Part shown: positions 1 through 6,873 of the stretch, one piece after another | Numbering within the stretch: position 1 is the stretch's first letter | Layout of the letters: the number at the start of each line of letters is the position of its first letter | Source: Solirubrobacterales bacterium | GTDB lineage: Bacteria > Actinomycetota > Thermoleophilia > Solirubrobacterales > Solirubrobacteraceae | DNA length: 8,219 nucleotides | Direction of reading: 5' to 3' | NCBI GenBank assembly: GCA_013695395.1 | Contig: JACDAP010000160.1 | Coordinates: forward strand, 1-8,219 | Translations under genes and position numbers: made by a program | Notes under the pieces: model-generated | What the model was told of the DNA's origin: nothing | Database searches by the model: none | The model's input: only the letters and a program-made list of their open reading frames with translations

Positions 1-1
1 G

Positions 2-913
2 GCCTTCGGAGTGCGCCTGCGCTTCGTCGAGGAGCCCGAGCCGCGCGGGACCGCAGGCGCGCTGAAGTACGCCGAGGAGCTCCTCGAGGACCGGTTCCTG
101 ATGCTCAACGGCGACGTGCTCACCGACCTCGACGTCTCCGCCCAGATCGCCCAGCACGAGCGGACCGGCGCGATCGGCACGCTCGGCCTCGTCCCCGTGA
201 CCGACCCGAGCGCCTACGGGCTCGTGCTCACGAAGAAGGACGGCGAGGTCACCGGCTTCCTGGAGAAGCCGGGGTCGGACAAGCTCGTCGGGATCGACGA
301 GTACCTGATCTCCGCGGGCATCTACGTGCTCGAGAAGTCCGTGCTCGACCGGATCGCGCCCGACGAGAACGTCTCGATCGAGACCCAGGTGTGGCCCGGG
401 CTCGTCGGCGAGAGCCTCTACGGCTACACCTCCCGCGGCACCTACTGGATGGACATCGGGACCCCCGACCGGTACCTCCAGGGCACCGGGGACATCCTGC
501 TCGGCAACGTCAAGACCGCCGTGGGGGAGCGCCTCGACGCCTCACATCAGTTCCTCGCGCCCGGCGCGGTCGCCGAGGGCGCGAGCGTGAGCGGCGCCGT
601 GATCGCCGAGGAGGGCGTGCAGATCGCGGCGGGCGCCCGGGTCGTCGGGCCGACCGTGCTCGGCAAGGGCGTCACCGTCGCGGCCGGCGCGGTCGTCGAG
701 CGCTCGGTGATCCTCGACGGCTCGAGCATCGGCGCCGGATCCACCGTGGCCGACGCGATCCTCTCCCCGAACGTCACGGTCGGTCCGCGCACGAGCGTGC
801 AGGGCCAGTCGGTGCTCGGTGAGGGCGTCGTGATCGGCGCCGACTGCAAGCTCGACCGCGGGATCAAGGTCTTCCCCGGCACCGAGCTCGGGGACGGCGC
901 GGTGAGGTTCTGA
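2..913 (+). CDS. NDP-sugar pyrophosphorylase, mannose-1-phosphate guanylyltransferase-like (5' partial)
   Basis: This is the 3' part of a nucleotidyltransferase that joins a sugar 1-phosphate to an NTP, most likely mannose-1-phosphate plus GTP giving GDP-mannose, in the cytoplasm. The frame is open to the window edge. The N-terminal GGxGTRLRPLT loop, roughly 70-80 residues, lies upstream, so the first ATG/GTG inside the window is not the true start. Visible motifs (visible residue 1 = codon at 2) are LNGD near 35-38, which binds metal and nucleotide; GFLEKPG near 85-91; GIYVLE near 106; and YWMDIGTPDRYL near 148-159. From about residue 185 to the end run hexapeptide repeats with V/I every sixth residue, a left-handed beta-helix. 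That architecture fits actinobacterial ManC/GMP-type enzymes. The downstream phosphomannose isomerase supports the mannose assignment. Glucose-1-phosphate or heptose-phosphate specificity cannot be excluded. The family is secure; the substrate is inferred. Confidence 0.85.
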   Translation, partial: AFGVRLRFVEEPEPRGTAGALKYAEELLEDRFLMLNGDVLTDLDVSAQIAQHERTGAIGTLGLVPVTDPSAYGLVLTKKDGEVTGFLEKPGSDKLVGIDEYLISAGIYVLEKSVLDRIAPDENVSIETQVWPGLVGESLYGYTSRGTYWMDIGTPDRYLQGTGDILLGNVKTAVGERLDASHQFLAPGAVAEGASVSGAVIAEEGVQIAAGARVVGPTVLGKGVTVAAGAVVERSVILDGSSIGAGSTVADAILSPNVTVGPRTSVQGQSVLGEGVVIGADCKLDRGIKVFPGTELGDGAVRF

Positions 914-925
914 CGCGCGATCCTC

Positions 926-1023
926 GGCGTGGAACGGGGTGCTGGCAACACGCTTCCACGCCCGCAGATCGGCGGCGCGACAGCGGGCGTGGAACGGGGG
1001 GCAGGCAGCACGTTCTCACGCCC
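926..1023. repeat. Two tandem hairpin-forming repeat units, 60-bp period
   Basis: The gap between the guanylyltransferase and isomerase genes (914-1095) has two related units that start at 926 and 986. Both begin with the 14-mer GGCGTGGAACGGGG and stay similar for about 38 bp. Unit A has perfect 9-bp arms, GGCGTGGAA (926-934) and TTCCACGCC (954-962), around a 19-nt loop. Unit B has GGGCGTGGAAC (985-995) facing GTTCTCACGCCC (1012-1023), with one unpaired base. GATCCTCGGCGTG just before and within the start of unit A and GATCCTCGCCGTG after unit B (1024-1036) hint at a third, decayed unit. No coding frame here looks real. The hairpins could end transcription of the upstream gene or be a dispersed REP-like element. 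There is no T-tract, so this is not a classical intrinsic terminator. Confidence 0.75.
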
Positions 1024-1095
1024 GATCCTCGCCGTGTCGGCCGCGGCGCCTCAGCTGGCGCCTGCCCGCCGCCCGGTCCTGACAGACTGCCGTGA

Positions 1096-2166
1096 ATGAG
1101 CACGAGCGAGCAGGCGTCGCAGGGGGTCCTTGACCGGGAGGGCCTCGGGGTCTGCGACCCCACCGATCAGCTGACCGACGTGCTCGCGCTCCCCGAGCAC
1201 CTGCGCGACGCGCTCTGGAAGACCGACTCGGCCGACCTCGGCACCTGGGACTCGCCGGGCGGCCTGGTCGTCGCCGGGATGGGCGCCAGCGCGATCGGCG
1301 GGCAGCTCGCCGCCGCCGCCCTGGGCGACCATGCCTCCCGGCCGATCCTCACCACCCGGGCCTACGGCGTCCCGTCCTGGACCACACCGGACACGACCGT
1401 GCTCTGCGCCTCCTACTCGGGGGAGACCGAGGAGACGCTTGCCTGCTTCGAGGCCGCCGGTGCCCTCGGGGCGCGCCGCGTCGTCGTCACCACGGGCGGC
1501 CGGCTCGCCGAGCAGGCCCGGGAGGCCGACGTACCGGTCATCCCGATCGCGGGCGGACTGACCTCGGCGACCGCCGCCGGTTACATGGTCGTGGCCGCCC
1601 TGGAGACCGCCGCCGCGTGCGGTGCCGGCCCGCGCCTGACCTCGGAGCTGGACGTCGCCGCCGAGCACCTCGAAGAGCTCGTCAGCGAGTGGGGCCCCGA
1701 GGGCCCGGAGGACGGGCCGCTCAAGACCCTGGCCCGCGACCTCGACGGGACGGTGCCGGTGATCGTCGGCGCCGGCCTGACCGTCGCGCTCGCGCACCGC
1801 TGGAAGGCCCAGCTCAACCGGCACGCCCACACGCTCGCCTGGGCGGCCGAGCTGCCCGACGCCGACCATCACGAGATCGCCGGCTGGGCGGCTGCCGATC
1901 AGCTCGGGCGCTTCTCCGCCGTGTTCCTCGACGACTGCGACACCCATCCGCGGGTGCAGGAGCGCATCGCGCTCACGCGCACGGTGATCGGAGAGCGGGC
2001 CTCGGGCACGCATCTCTTCCGCTCGCGAGGCACCACCACCGTCGATCGGGCGCTCTCCCTCCTGCTCGCCGGTGACCTCCTCTCGCTCTACCTCGCCGCC
2101 CTGCGCGGCGTCGACCCCGGCGCCCGCAACGAAGCCGACCGCCTCCGCGAGCAGCTCGACCGCTGA
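1096..2166 (+). CDS. Bifunctional phosphoglucose/phosphomannose isomerase (SIS family)
   Basis: This 356-residue cytoplasmic enzyme is predicted to interconvert fructose 6-phosphate with glucose 6-phosphate and mannose 6-phosphate. That would feed glycolysis and GDP-mannose synthesis, which fits the nucleotidyltransferase just upstream. The first SIS domain shows [12 protein letters not shown] at residues 58-69 and the phosphate-binding loop SYSGETEET at 106-114; the family usually has N where E110 stands. The second half matches the bacterial PGI C-terminal domain: RWKAQLN at 235-241 and the active-site stretch [13 protein letters not shown] at 252-264, which supplies the glutamate and histidine expected for isomerisation. 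The length is normal. The C-terminal helix, after ALRGVDP (335-341), has no lysine, although characterised members use one there. The ATG at 1096 is preferred from alignment with the family start, although no clear Shine-Dalgarno precedes it. A divergent member resembling mycobacterial Rv3256c is possible. Confidence 0.88.
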   Translation: MSTSEQASQGVLDREGLGVCDPTDQLTDVLALPEHLRDALWKTDSADLGTWDSPGGLVVAGMGASAIGGQLAAAALGDHASRPILTTRAYGVPSWTTPDTTVLCASYSGETEETLACFEAAGALGARRVVVTTGGRLAEQAREADVPVIPIAGGLTSATAAGYMVVAALETAAACGAGPRLTSELDVAAEHLEELVSEWGPEGPEDGPLKTLARDLDGTVPVIVGAGLTVALAHRWKAQLNRHAHTLAWAAELPDADHHEIAGWAAADQLGRFSAVFLDDCDTHPRVQERIALTRTVIGERASGTHLFRSRGTTTVDRALSLLLAGDLLSLYLAALRGVDPGARNEADRLREQLDR

Positions 2167-2169
2167 GCG

Positions 2170-2195
2170 CCCGGGGGAGCGCATCGACGCCCGGG
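2170..2195 (+). terminator. Possible weak hairpin after the isomerase gene
   Basis: Two CCCGGG hexamers (2170-2175 and 2190-2195) lie just after the isomerase stop codon and can pair across a 14-nt loop. There is no T-tract. It may reduce read-through into the merR promoter region, but such GC palindromes occur by chance in DNA of this composition. Confidence 0.25.
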
Positions 2196-2209
2196 ATACC
2201 GCGCGGAGA

Positions 2210-2235
2210 AACCTTGACACGACCGTGGTAAGGTT
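2210..2235 (+). promoter_or_regulatory. MerR-type operator overlapping the merR-ahcY promoter
   Basis: A 26-bp imperfect dyad reads AACCTTGACAC (2210-2220), GACC, then GTGGTAAGGTT (2225-2235), with 9 of 11 arm positions complementary. MerR-family dimers typically bind such dyads lying across the promoter spacer. TAAGGT (2229-2234) fits a TAnnnT -10 hexamer. It sits 9 nt before the ATG, so the transcript would be leaderless or nearly so. No good -35 hexamer lies 17-20 nt upstream of it, as expected for an activator-dependent MerR promoter. TTGACA at 2214-2219 is a good -35 match, but no -10 follows it at the right distance. The regulator is encoded immediately downstream, so autoregulation is likely. 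The dyad is seen directly; its function is inferred. Confidence 0.6.
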
Positions 2236-2243
2236 GAGGGCGA

Positions 2244-2630
2244 ATGGACGCGCTGACCATCCACGAGGCGGCGAGCACGACCGGTTGGTCGGCCCGCATG
2301 CTCCGCTACGTCGAGCGCGCCGGGCTCATCGAGCCCCGGCGCTCGGCCGCGGGATACCGCCTCTACGGCGCGGCGGAGCTCCAGCAGCTCCGCACGCTGC
2401 GGGAACTGCTCGACGAGCAGAAGATGAGCATCACCGAGGTGGCCTTCGCGCTGCGGCTCCGCCGCGACGTGGAGCTCAGCGCCGCCCTGGCGGGCTGGTT
2501 CGACGCAGAGCCCGCCCGCCCTGCCGACGTCCCGGCCGCCGACTGGCTGCTGTGGGAGCAGGACAAGCACCAGAAACTGCTGGCCGCGGCCTCGCGGCAC
2601 GCCAACGAACTGATGGAGACCACCACATGA
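2244..2630 (+). CDS. MerR-family transcriptional regulator, probable controller of ahcY
   Basis: This is a 128-residue DNA-binding protein. Residues 3-45 form the winged helix-turn-helix of the MerR family: [20 protein letters not shown], then [17 protein letters not shown], which is the canonical turn with wing. [28 protein letters not shown] (44-70) is the second DNA-binding helix pair. A short C-terminal helix with [23 protein letters not shown] (101-123) probably forms the antiparallel dimerisation coiled coil. There is no cysteine anywhere, so thiol-based metal or redox sensing is ruled out; any ligand is unknown. The stop codon overlaps the ahcY start as ATGA, which implies a shared mRNA and translational coupling. 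A palindromic operator lies 9-34 bp upstream of the ATG. The likely role is autoregulation and control of SAH hydrolysis. The family is secure; the signal and regulon are inferred from context. Confidence 0.88.
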   Translation: MDALTIHEAASTTGWSARMLRYVERAGLIEPRRSAAGYRLYGAAELQQLRTLRELLDEQKMSITEVAFALRLRRDVELSAALAGWFDAEPARPADVPAADWLLWEQDKHQKLLAAASRHANELMETTT

Positions 2631-4084
2631 GCACCACCGCCCCAGTCCAGGACTTCAAGGTCGCCGACCTCTCGCTGGCCGCCTTCGGCCGCAAGGAGAT
2701 CGAGATCGCCGAGGTCGAGATGCCCGGCCTGATGGCCCTCCGCGAGGAGTTCGGCCCCTCGCAGCCGCTGAAGGGCGCCCGCATCATGGGCTCGCTCCAC
2801 ATGACGATCCAGACCGCCGTGCTGATCGAGACGCTGACCGCGCTCGGCGCCGAGGTCCGCTGGGTCTCCTGCAACATCTTCTCGACGCAGGACCACGCCG
2901 CGGCCGCTGTGGCCGTCGGCCCCGAGGGCACGCCCGAGGATCCTCAAGGGGTCCCCGTCTTCGCCTGGAAGGGCGAGACGCTCGAGGAGTACTGGTGGTG
3001 CACGAAGCAGGCCCTGATCTGGCCCGGCTCGCCGACCGGCGGCCCGAACATGATCCTCGACGACGGCGGCGACTCCACCATGCTCGTCCACAAGGGCAAG
3101 GAGTTCGAGGCGGCCGGTAGCGTGCCGGACCCGTCGACCGGCGGCTCGGAGGAGTTCGAGGTCTTCCTCACGCTGCTCACCGAGTCCCTCCAGGAGGACC
3201 CGAACCGCTGGACGCAGATCGCCGACGGCATCAAGGGCGTCACCGAGGAGACCACCACGGGCGTCATGCGCCTCTACGAGATGGCGCGCGACGGCAAGCT
3301 GCTCTTCCCGGCCATCAACGTCAACGACTCGGTCACCAAGTCGAAGTTCGACAACCTCTACGGCTGCCGCCACTCGCTCGTCGACGGCCTCAACCGCGCG
3401 GTCGACGTCATGATCGCCGGCAAGGTCGCGGTCGTCTTCGGCTACGGCGACGTCGGCAAGGGCTGCGCCGCCTCGCTCAAGGGCCAGGGCGCCCGCGTGA
3501 TCATCACCGAGATCGACCCGATCTGCGCGCTCCAGGCCGCGATGGAGGGCTACCAGGTCACGACGCTCGACGAGGTCATCGAGACCGCCGACATCTTCAT
3601 CACCGCCACCGGCAACAAGGACATCCTGTCCGCCGAGCAGATGAGCAAGATGAAGCACAACGCCGTCGTGGCCAACATCGGCCACTTCGACAACGAGATC
3701 GACGTCGCCGGCCTGCAGAAGACCGAGGGCATCCAGCGCATCAACATCAAGCCGCAGGTCGACGAGTGGAAGTTCCCGACCGGTCGCTCGATCCTGCTGC
3801 TCTCCGAGGGCCGCCTGATGAACCTCGGCAACGCGACCGGTCACCCGTCGTTCGTCATGTCCTCCTCCTTCACCAACCAGACGATCGCCCAGATCGAGCT
3901 GTTCGGGAAGACCGAGGACTACGACACGCAGGTCTACGTGCTCCCCAAGCACCTCGACGAGAAGGTCGCGCGCCTGCACCTCGACGCGCTCGGCGTGAAG
4001 CTCACCGAGCTCTCCAAGGAGCAGGCCGACTACATCGGCATCCCGGTGAGCGGCCCGTACAAGAGCGACCACTACCGGTACTAG
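2627..4084 (+). CDS. ahcY: S-adenosylhomocysteine hydrolase (adenosylhomocysteinase), long type
   Basis: This 485-residue NAD-dependent cytoplasmic enzyme cleaves S-adenosylhomocysteine reversibly to adenosine and homocysteine, which removes the product inhibitor of methyltransferases. All expected residues are present: H58 in [12 protein letters not shown] at 86-89, D146 in ILDDGGD, E208 in TEETTTG, K238/D242/N243 in [16 protein letters not shown]247, the NAD loop GYGDVGKG (272-279) with E295 ending the second strand, H353 in [10 protein letters not shown], and H406 in GHPSFVM. The C-terminus [10 protein letters not shown] supplies the Lys and Tyr that reach into the neighbouring subunit's NAD site. 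The extra segment around residues 155-200 ([17 protein letters not shown]) is the roughly 40-residue insertion of bacterial/eukaryotic-parasite type enzymes, as in M. tuberculosis SahH. The ATG at 2627 overlaps the merR stop. The frame is open further upstream, but that stretch lies under merR and is not homologous. Confidence 0.97.
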   Translation: MSTTAPVQDFKVADLSLAAFGRKEIEIAEVEMPGLMALREEFGPSQPLKGARIMGSLHMTIQTAVLIETLTALGAEVRWVSCNIFSTQDHAAAAVAVGPEGTPEDPQGVPVFAWKGETLEEYWWCTKQALIWPGSPTGGPNMILDDGGDSTMLVHKGKEFEAAGSVPDPSTGGSEEFEVFLTLLTESLQEDPNRWTQIADGIKGVTEETTTGVMRLYEMARDGKLLFPAINVNDSVTKSKFDNLYGCRHSLVDGLNRAVDVMIAGKVAVVFGYGDVGKGCAASLKGQGARVIITEIDPICALQAAMEGYQVTTLDEVIETADIFITATGNKDILSAEQMSKMKHNAVVANIGHFDNEIDVAGLQKTEGIQRINIKPQVDEWKFPTGRSILLLSEGRLMNLGNATGHPSFVMSSSFTNQTIAQIELFGKTEDYDTQVYVLPKHLDEKVARLHLDALGVKLTELSKEQADYIGIPVSGPYKSDHYRY

Positions 4085-4091
4085 TCAGACC

Positions 4092-4112
4092 GTCCGGCGA
4101 CGTTGTGCGGAC
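4092..4112 (+). promoter_or_regulatory. Small hairpin between ahcY and its paralogue
   Basis: GTCCG (4092-4096) and CGGAC (4108-4112) can pair across an 11-nt loop inside the 37-bp gap between the two SAH-hydrolase-like genes. It could be a processing or attenuation site that uncouples their expression. Five base pairs are few, and no promoter hexamers are visible, so this is tentative. Confidence 0.2.
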
Positions 4113-4121
4113 CCACTTGCT

Positions 4122-5405
4122 GTGAGCGGGTCAAGTCGCACGACGTCGCTCGCCGCGGAGGGCGCGGACCGGATCGCCTGGGCGGAGTCCCAGATGCCGG
4201 TCCTGCGCTCGCTGCGGGAGCGGCTCGGGGCGCAGCGGCCACTGGAAGGCATCAGCGTCGCCGCCTGCCTCCACGTGACGGCGGAGACCGCCTGCCTCGT
4301 CCGGACCCTCGTGGCCGGCGGGGCGAGCGTCGGCGTCTGCGCCGCCAACCCCTTCTCCACGCAGGACGACGTGGTCGCCGCGCTCGTTCGCGACGCGGAC
4401 GTGAGCGTCCTGGCCGCCCGCGGGGAGGACGAGGAGGCTTACGCCGAGCACGTCGCCGCGCTGGTGGCGGGTCGCCCGCAGATCACGCTCGACGACGGCG
4501 CGGATCTGCTCGGCGTCGCCCACGCGATCGGTGCGCCGGTGCTCGACGGCTTGCTCGGAGGCACGGAGGAGACCACGCCCGGCCTGCTGCGGTTGCGCGC
4601 GCTCGAGGCCGACGGGCGGCTCGGTTGCCCGGTGATCGCGGTCAACGAGGCGCGGACCGAGCGGCTCTTCAACGACCACTACGGGACCGGCCAGTCGACC
4701 TGGGACGGCATCCTCCGGGCCACGAACCTGCTCCTCGCAGGGCGCACCGTCGTCGTGCTCGGCTACGGCTGGACCGGGAAGGGCGTCGCCGTGCGGGCCC
4801 GCGGCGCGGGCGCGCAGGTGATCATCTGCGAGATCGACCCGATGCGCGGGCTCGAGGCACGGATGGAGGGCTTCGAGGTCATGCCCGCCCTGGAGGCCGC
4901 CGCGCGGGGACAGGTCTTCGTGACCGTCACCGGCTCCCGCGACGTCCTCGGCGCCGAGCACTTCGCGCGCATGCAGGACGGGGCGGTCCTCGCCAACGCG
5001 GGGCACTTCGACGTGGAGATCGACCTGGCCGCCCTGCGTGAGGCGGCCGTCGGTGGTGTGCGCGCCGCGCTGCCCCTGGTCGAGGAGCACCGGCTCGCGG
5101 ACGGCCGCCGCCTGAACCTCCTGGCCTCCGGCCGGGTCGTGAACCTCGCCGCCGGGCAGGGGCACCCGGCTGCCGTGATGGACATGAGCTTCGCCAACCA
5201 GGCGCTCGCCACCGAGCACCTCGTGCGCTCGGCGCTCGGCGGCACCCCGCTCGGGGCGGGGGTGCACGCGGTGCCCGAGTCGATCGATCGCGAGGTGGCG
5301 CGCCTCAAGCTCGACTCGCTCGGTGTCCGGATCGACGTCGCGAGCGCCGAGCAGCTCGCCTACGGCCGGTCGTGGGCCGGCGCGCCCGGTGCTCCGGCCG
5401 CCTGA
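4122..5405 (+). CDS. SAH-hydrolase paralogue, short archaeal/Thermotoga type, with altered catalytic residues
   Basis: This 427-residue homologue of adenosylhomocysteinase starts 37 bp after ahcY. It lacks the roughly 40-residue insertion and the Lys/Tyr tail. Motifs such as ANPFSTQDDVVAAL (75-88), YGTGQSTWDGI (187-197), GYGWTGKG (214-221) and ANAGHFDVEID (291-301) are those of the archaeal/Thermotoga SAH-hydrolase or S-inosylhomocysteine-hydrolase clade. H51, D125, E150, the NAD-binding glycines, E237, H295 and H348 are kept. The core NDxxTKxxFDN motif instead reads NEARTERLFND (175-185), so the usual Lys, Asp and Asn become E180, N184 and D185. Those residues handle the ribose 3'-hydroxyl during oxidation, so normal SAH hydrolysis is doubtful. 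It may act on another nucleoside-homocysteine, modulate AhcY, or be an NAD-binding pseudoenzyme. The GTG at 4122 gives the expected N-terminus, though no clear Shine-Dalgarno is seen. Confidence 0.85.
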   Translation: MSGSSRTTSLAAEGADRIAWAESQMPVLRSLRERLGAQRPLEGISVAACLHVTAETACLVRTLVAGGASVGVCAANPFSTQDDVVAALVRDADVSVLAARGEDEEAYAEHVAALVAGRPQITLDDGADLLGVAHAIGAPVLDGLLGGTEETTPGLLRLRALEADGRLGCPVIAVNEARTERLFNDHYGTGQSTWDGILRATNLLLAGRTVVVLGYGWTGKGVAVRARGAGAQVIICEIDPMRGLEARMEGFEVMPALEAAARGQVFVTVTGSRDVLGAEHFARMQDGAVLANAGHFDVEIDLAALREAAVGGVRAALPLVEEHRLADGRRLNLLASGRVVNLAAGQGHPAAVMDMSFANQALATEHLVRSALGGTPLGAGVHAVPESIDREVARLKLDSLGVRIDVASAEQLAYGRSWAGAPGAPAA

Positions 5406-5433
5406 CCGCGCTCGTCCCCGCACGGCCCCCGGG

Positions 5434-5447
5434 TAGGGTTCCGCGCC
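5434..5447 (+). promoter_or_regulatory. Candidate leaderless promoter of the uridylyltransferase gene
   Basis: TAGGGT (5434-5439) fits the actinobacterial TAnnnT -10 pattern and ends 8 nt before the GTG start. Transcription would therefore begin at or near the start codon. No convincing -35 hexamer is present. The same GGGTAGGG stretch could instead be read as a Shine-Dalgarno-like purine run, so the assignment is uncertain. Confidence 0.4.
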
Positions 5448-6842
5448 GTGGCTTCCGTCGAACACCCCGCCGTCGCCAAGCTCCGCGCCGACGGTGCGGG
5501 TGCCCCCGCCGTCCAAGCCTTCACACGGGCCGTCGACCGGATCGCCGCAGGGGAGACGGGCCTGATCACCGAGCGGGAGCTCGACCCCGTCACCGAGCTC
5601 CCGGACGCCGAGGCGCTCCCACCCGCCGCCCCGGACGCCGTCGCCGCGGCGCTCGACCGCGCCGTGGTGATCAAGCTGAACGGGGGCCTCGGCACGAGCA
5701 TGGGGCTCACCGGCCCCAAGGCGCTGCTCGAGGTCAAGGAGGGGCGGACGTTCCTCGACCTCATCGCCGAGCAGGTGCTCCACCTGCGCGCCCGCACGGG
5801 TGCCCGGCTGCCACTCGTCCTCATGCACTCCTTCGCGACCCGGGAGCCGTCCCTCGCGGCCCTCGCCGCCCACCCGGGCATTGCCGAGCAGGACGTGCCT
5901 CAGGACTTCCTGCAGGGGCGGGTGCCGAAGCTCCGGGCCGAGGACCTGGAGCCGGCCGAGCACGCGCCCGACCCGGCGCTCGAGTGGGCCCCGCCCGGCC
6001 ACGGAGACCTCTACGCCTCGCTCGTCAGCTCCGGGATGCTCGCCGCGCTGCTCGACGCGGGGTACCGCCACGCGTTCGTCTCGAACGCCGACAACCTCGG
6101 TGCCGTGCTCGATCCCGAGCTGCTCGCCTGGTTCGTCGCCGAGAAGACGCCGTTTCTCATGGAGGTCGCCGACCGCGCGCCGGCCGACCGCAAGGGCGGG
6201 CACCTCGCCCGCCGCCGCGACGGGGGAGGACTCGTGCTCCGCGAGCTCGCGCAGGCGCCCGACGCGGACCTCGGGAGCTTCCAGGACACCGGGCGCCACC
6301 GCTTCTTCAACACGAACAGCCTCTGGATCGACCTGCCCGCGCTGGAGGAGGCGCTCCGCGTCTCGGGTGGGGCGCTGGACCTCCCGCTCATCGTCAACCG
6401 GAAGACCGTCGATCCCAAGGACCCGGATTCCACGCCCGTCCTGCAGCTCGAGAGCGCGATGGGTGCCGCGATCGACGTGTGGCCGGGCGCCGAGGCGATC
6501 CGCGTGCCCCGCGCGCGCTACGCGCCGGTGAAGACCACGAATGACCTGCTCGCCGTGCGCTCGGACGCCTTCGAGGTCACCGAGGACCATCGCGTCACCC
6601 TCGCGGCGGGCCGCGACGGGGCGCCGCCGCTCATAGACCTCGACGCTGAGCACTACAAGCTGCTGGGCGCCTTCGAGGAGCGCTTCGCCGCCGGGGCCCC
6701 CTCACTGGTGGGTTGCGACACGCTGGAGGTCGTCGGGGACGTCGGCTTCGGCGCGGGGGTGGTCGTGGAGGGCCGGGTGCGGGTCGTGCACGAGGGACCC
6801 GGTCGGCGGGAGATCGCCGACGGCTCGCAGCTCCACGGCTGA
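5448..6842 (+). CDS. UTP-glucose-1-phosphate uridylyltransferase, UDPGP (eukaryote-like) family
   Basis: This 464-residue cytoplasmic enzyme makes UDP-glucose from UTP and glucose 1-phosphate. It belongs to the UDPGP family of eukaryotic UGP2 rather than bacterial GalU, as is common in Actinobacteria. The nucleotide-binding loop LNGGLGTSMG is at 77-86, followed by PKALLEV with K91. PPGHGDLY (182-189) and VSNADNLGA (211-219) form the sugar/uridine site. FFNTNSLWIDL (286-296), IVNRKTVDPKD (315-325) and the conserved lysine in YAPVKTTNDLL (K362) complete the core. The tail after about residue 420 has the short beta-helix pattern (GDVGFGAGVVVEGRVRVV). The length is close to the family norm. The GTG at 5448 lies 42 bp after the paralogue's stop. 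UDP-glucose is the usual precursor of cell-wall glycans and trehalose, and complements the mannose genes upstream. Confidence 0.92.
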   Translation: MASVEHPAVAKLRADGAGAPAVQAFTRAVDRIAAGETGLITERELDPVTELPDAEALPPAAPDAVAAALDRAVVIKLNGGLGTSMGLTGPKALLEVKEGRTFLDLIAEQVLHLRARTGARLPLVLMHSFATREPSLAALAAHPGIAEQDVPQDFLQGRVPKLRAEDLEPAEHAPDPALEWAPPGHGDLYASLVSSGMLAALLDAGYRHAFVSNADNLGAVLDPELLAWFVAEKTPFLMEVADRAPADRKGGHLARRRDGGGLVLRELAQAPDADLGSFQDTGRHRFFNTNSLWIDLPALEEALRVSGGALDLPLIVNRKTVDPKDPDSTPVLQLESAMGAAIDVWPGAEAIRVPRARYAPVKTTNDLLAVRSDAFEVTEDHRVTLAAGRDGAPPLIDLDAEHYKLLGAFEERFAAGAPSLVGCDTLEVVGDVGFGAGVVVEGRVRVVHEGPGRREIADGSQLHG

Positions 6843-6873
6843 TCGCCGTCGCGCCGCCATGGAGCGGCGATCA
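6840..6873. terminator. Inverted repeat shared by two convergent stop codons
   Basis: TGATCGCCG (6840-6848) and CGGCGATCA (6865-6873) are perfect 9-bp arms around a 16-nt loop. The left TGA is the stop of the uridylyltransferase gene, and the right TCA is the stop of ctaG on the other strand. A competing hairpin, CGCCGC (6852-6857) with GCGGCG (6864-6869), shares the right arm. Either could terminate transcription in both directions. There is no T-tract on either strand. Confidence 0.5.

Noticed and set aside
926..1023. CRISPR array
   Set aside because: Only two imperfect units, internally palindromic over most of their length, without uniform spacers or cas genes.
1051..2220. 389-codon minus-strand open frame opposite the isomerase
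   Set aside because: Gly/Arg-rich shadow frame without motifs; the plus-strand gene has SIS and PGI signatures.
2167..2243. SAH riboswitch upstream of merR-ahcY
   Set aside because: The 77-bp gap is occupied by a dyad and promoter-like elements next to the ATG. I see no SAH-aptamer core, and the transcript seems to start too close to the gene.
2072..2626. N-terminal extension of ahcY (frame open from 2072)
   Set aside because: The added residues are Ala/Arg/Pro-rich and lie under merR in another frame. The ATG at 2627, with ATGA overlap, gives the normal AhcY N-terminus.
2363..4072. 569-codon minus-strand open frame opposite ahcY
   Set aside because: Low-complexity Leu/Asp/Val/Glu translation. 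The opposite strand encodes a fully conserved enzyme.
4131..6653. 840-codon open frame on the minus strand across the SAH-hydrolase paralogue and the uridylyltransferase
   Set aside because: Its translation is Gly/Arg/Glu/Val-rich low complexity with no recognisable domain. It mirrors two genes with clear conserved motifs. Long antisense frames are expected at this GC content.
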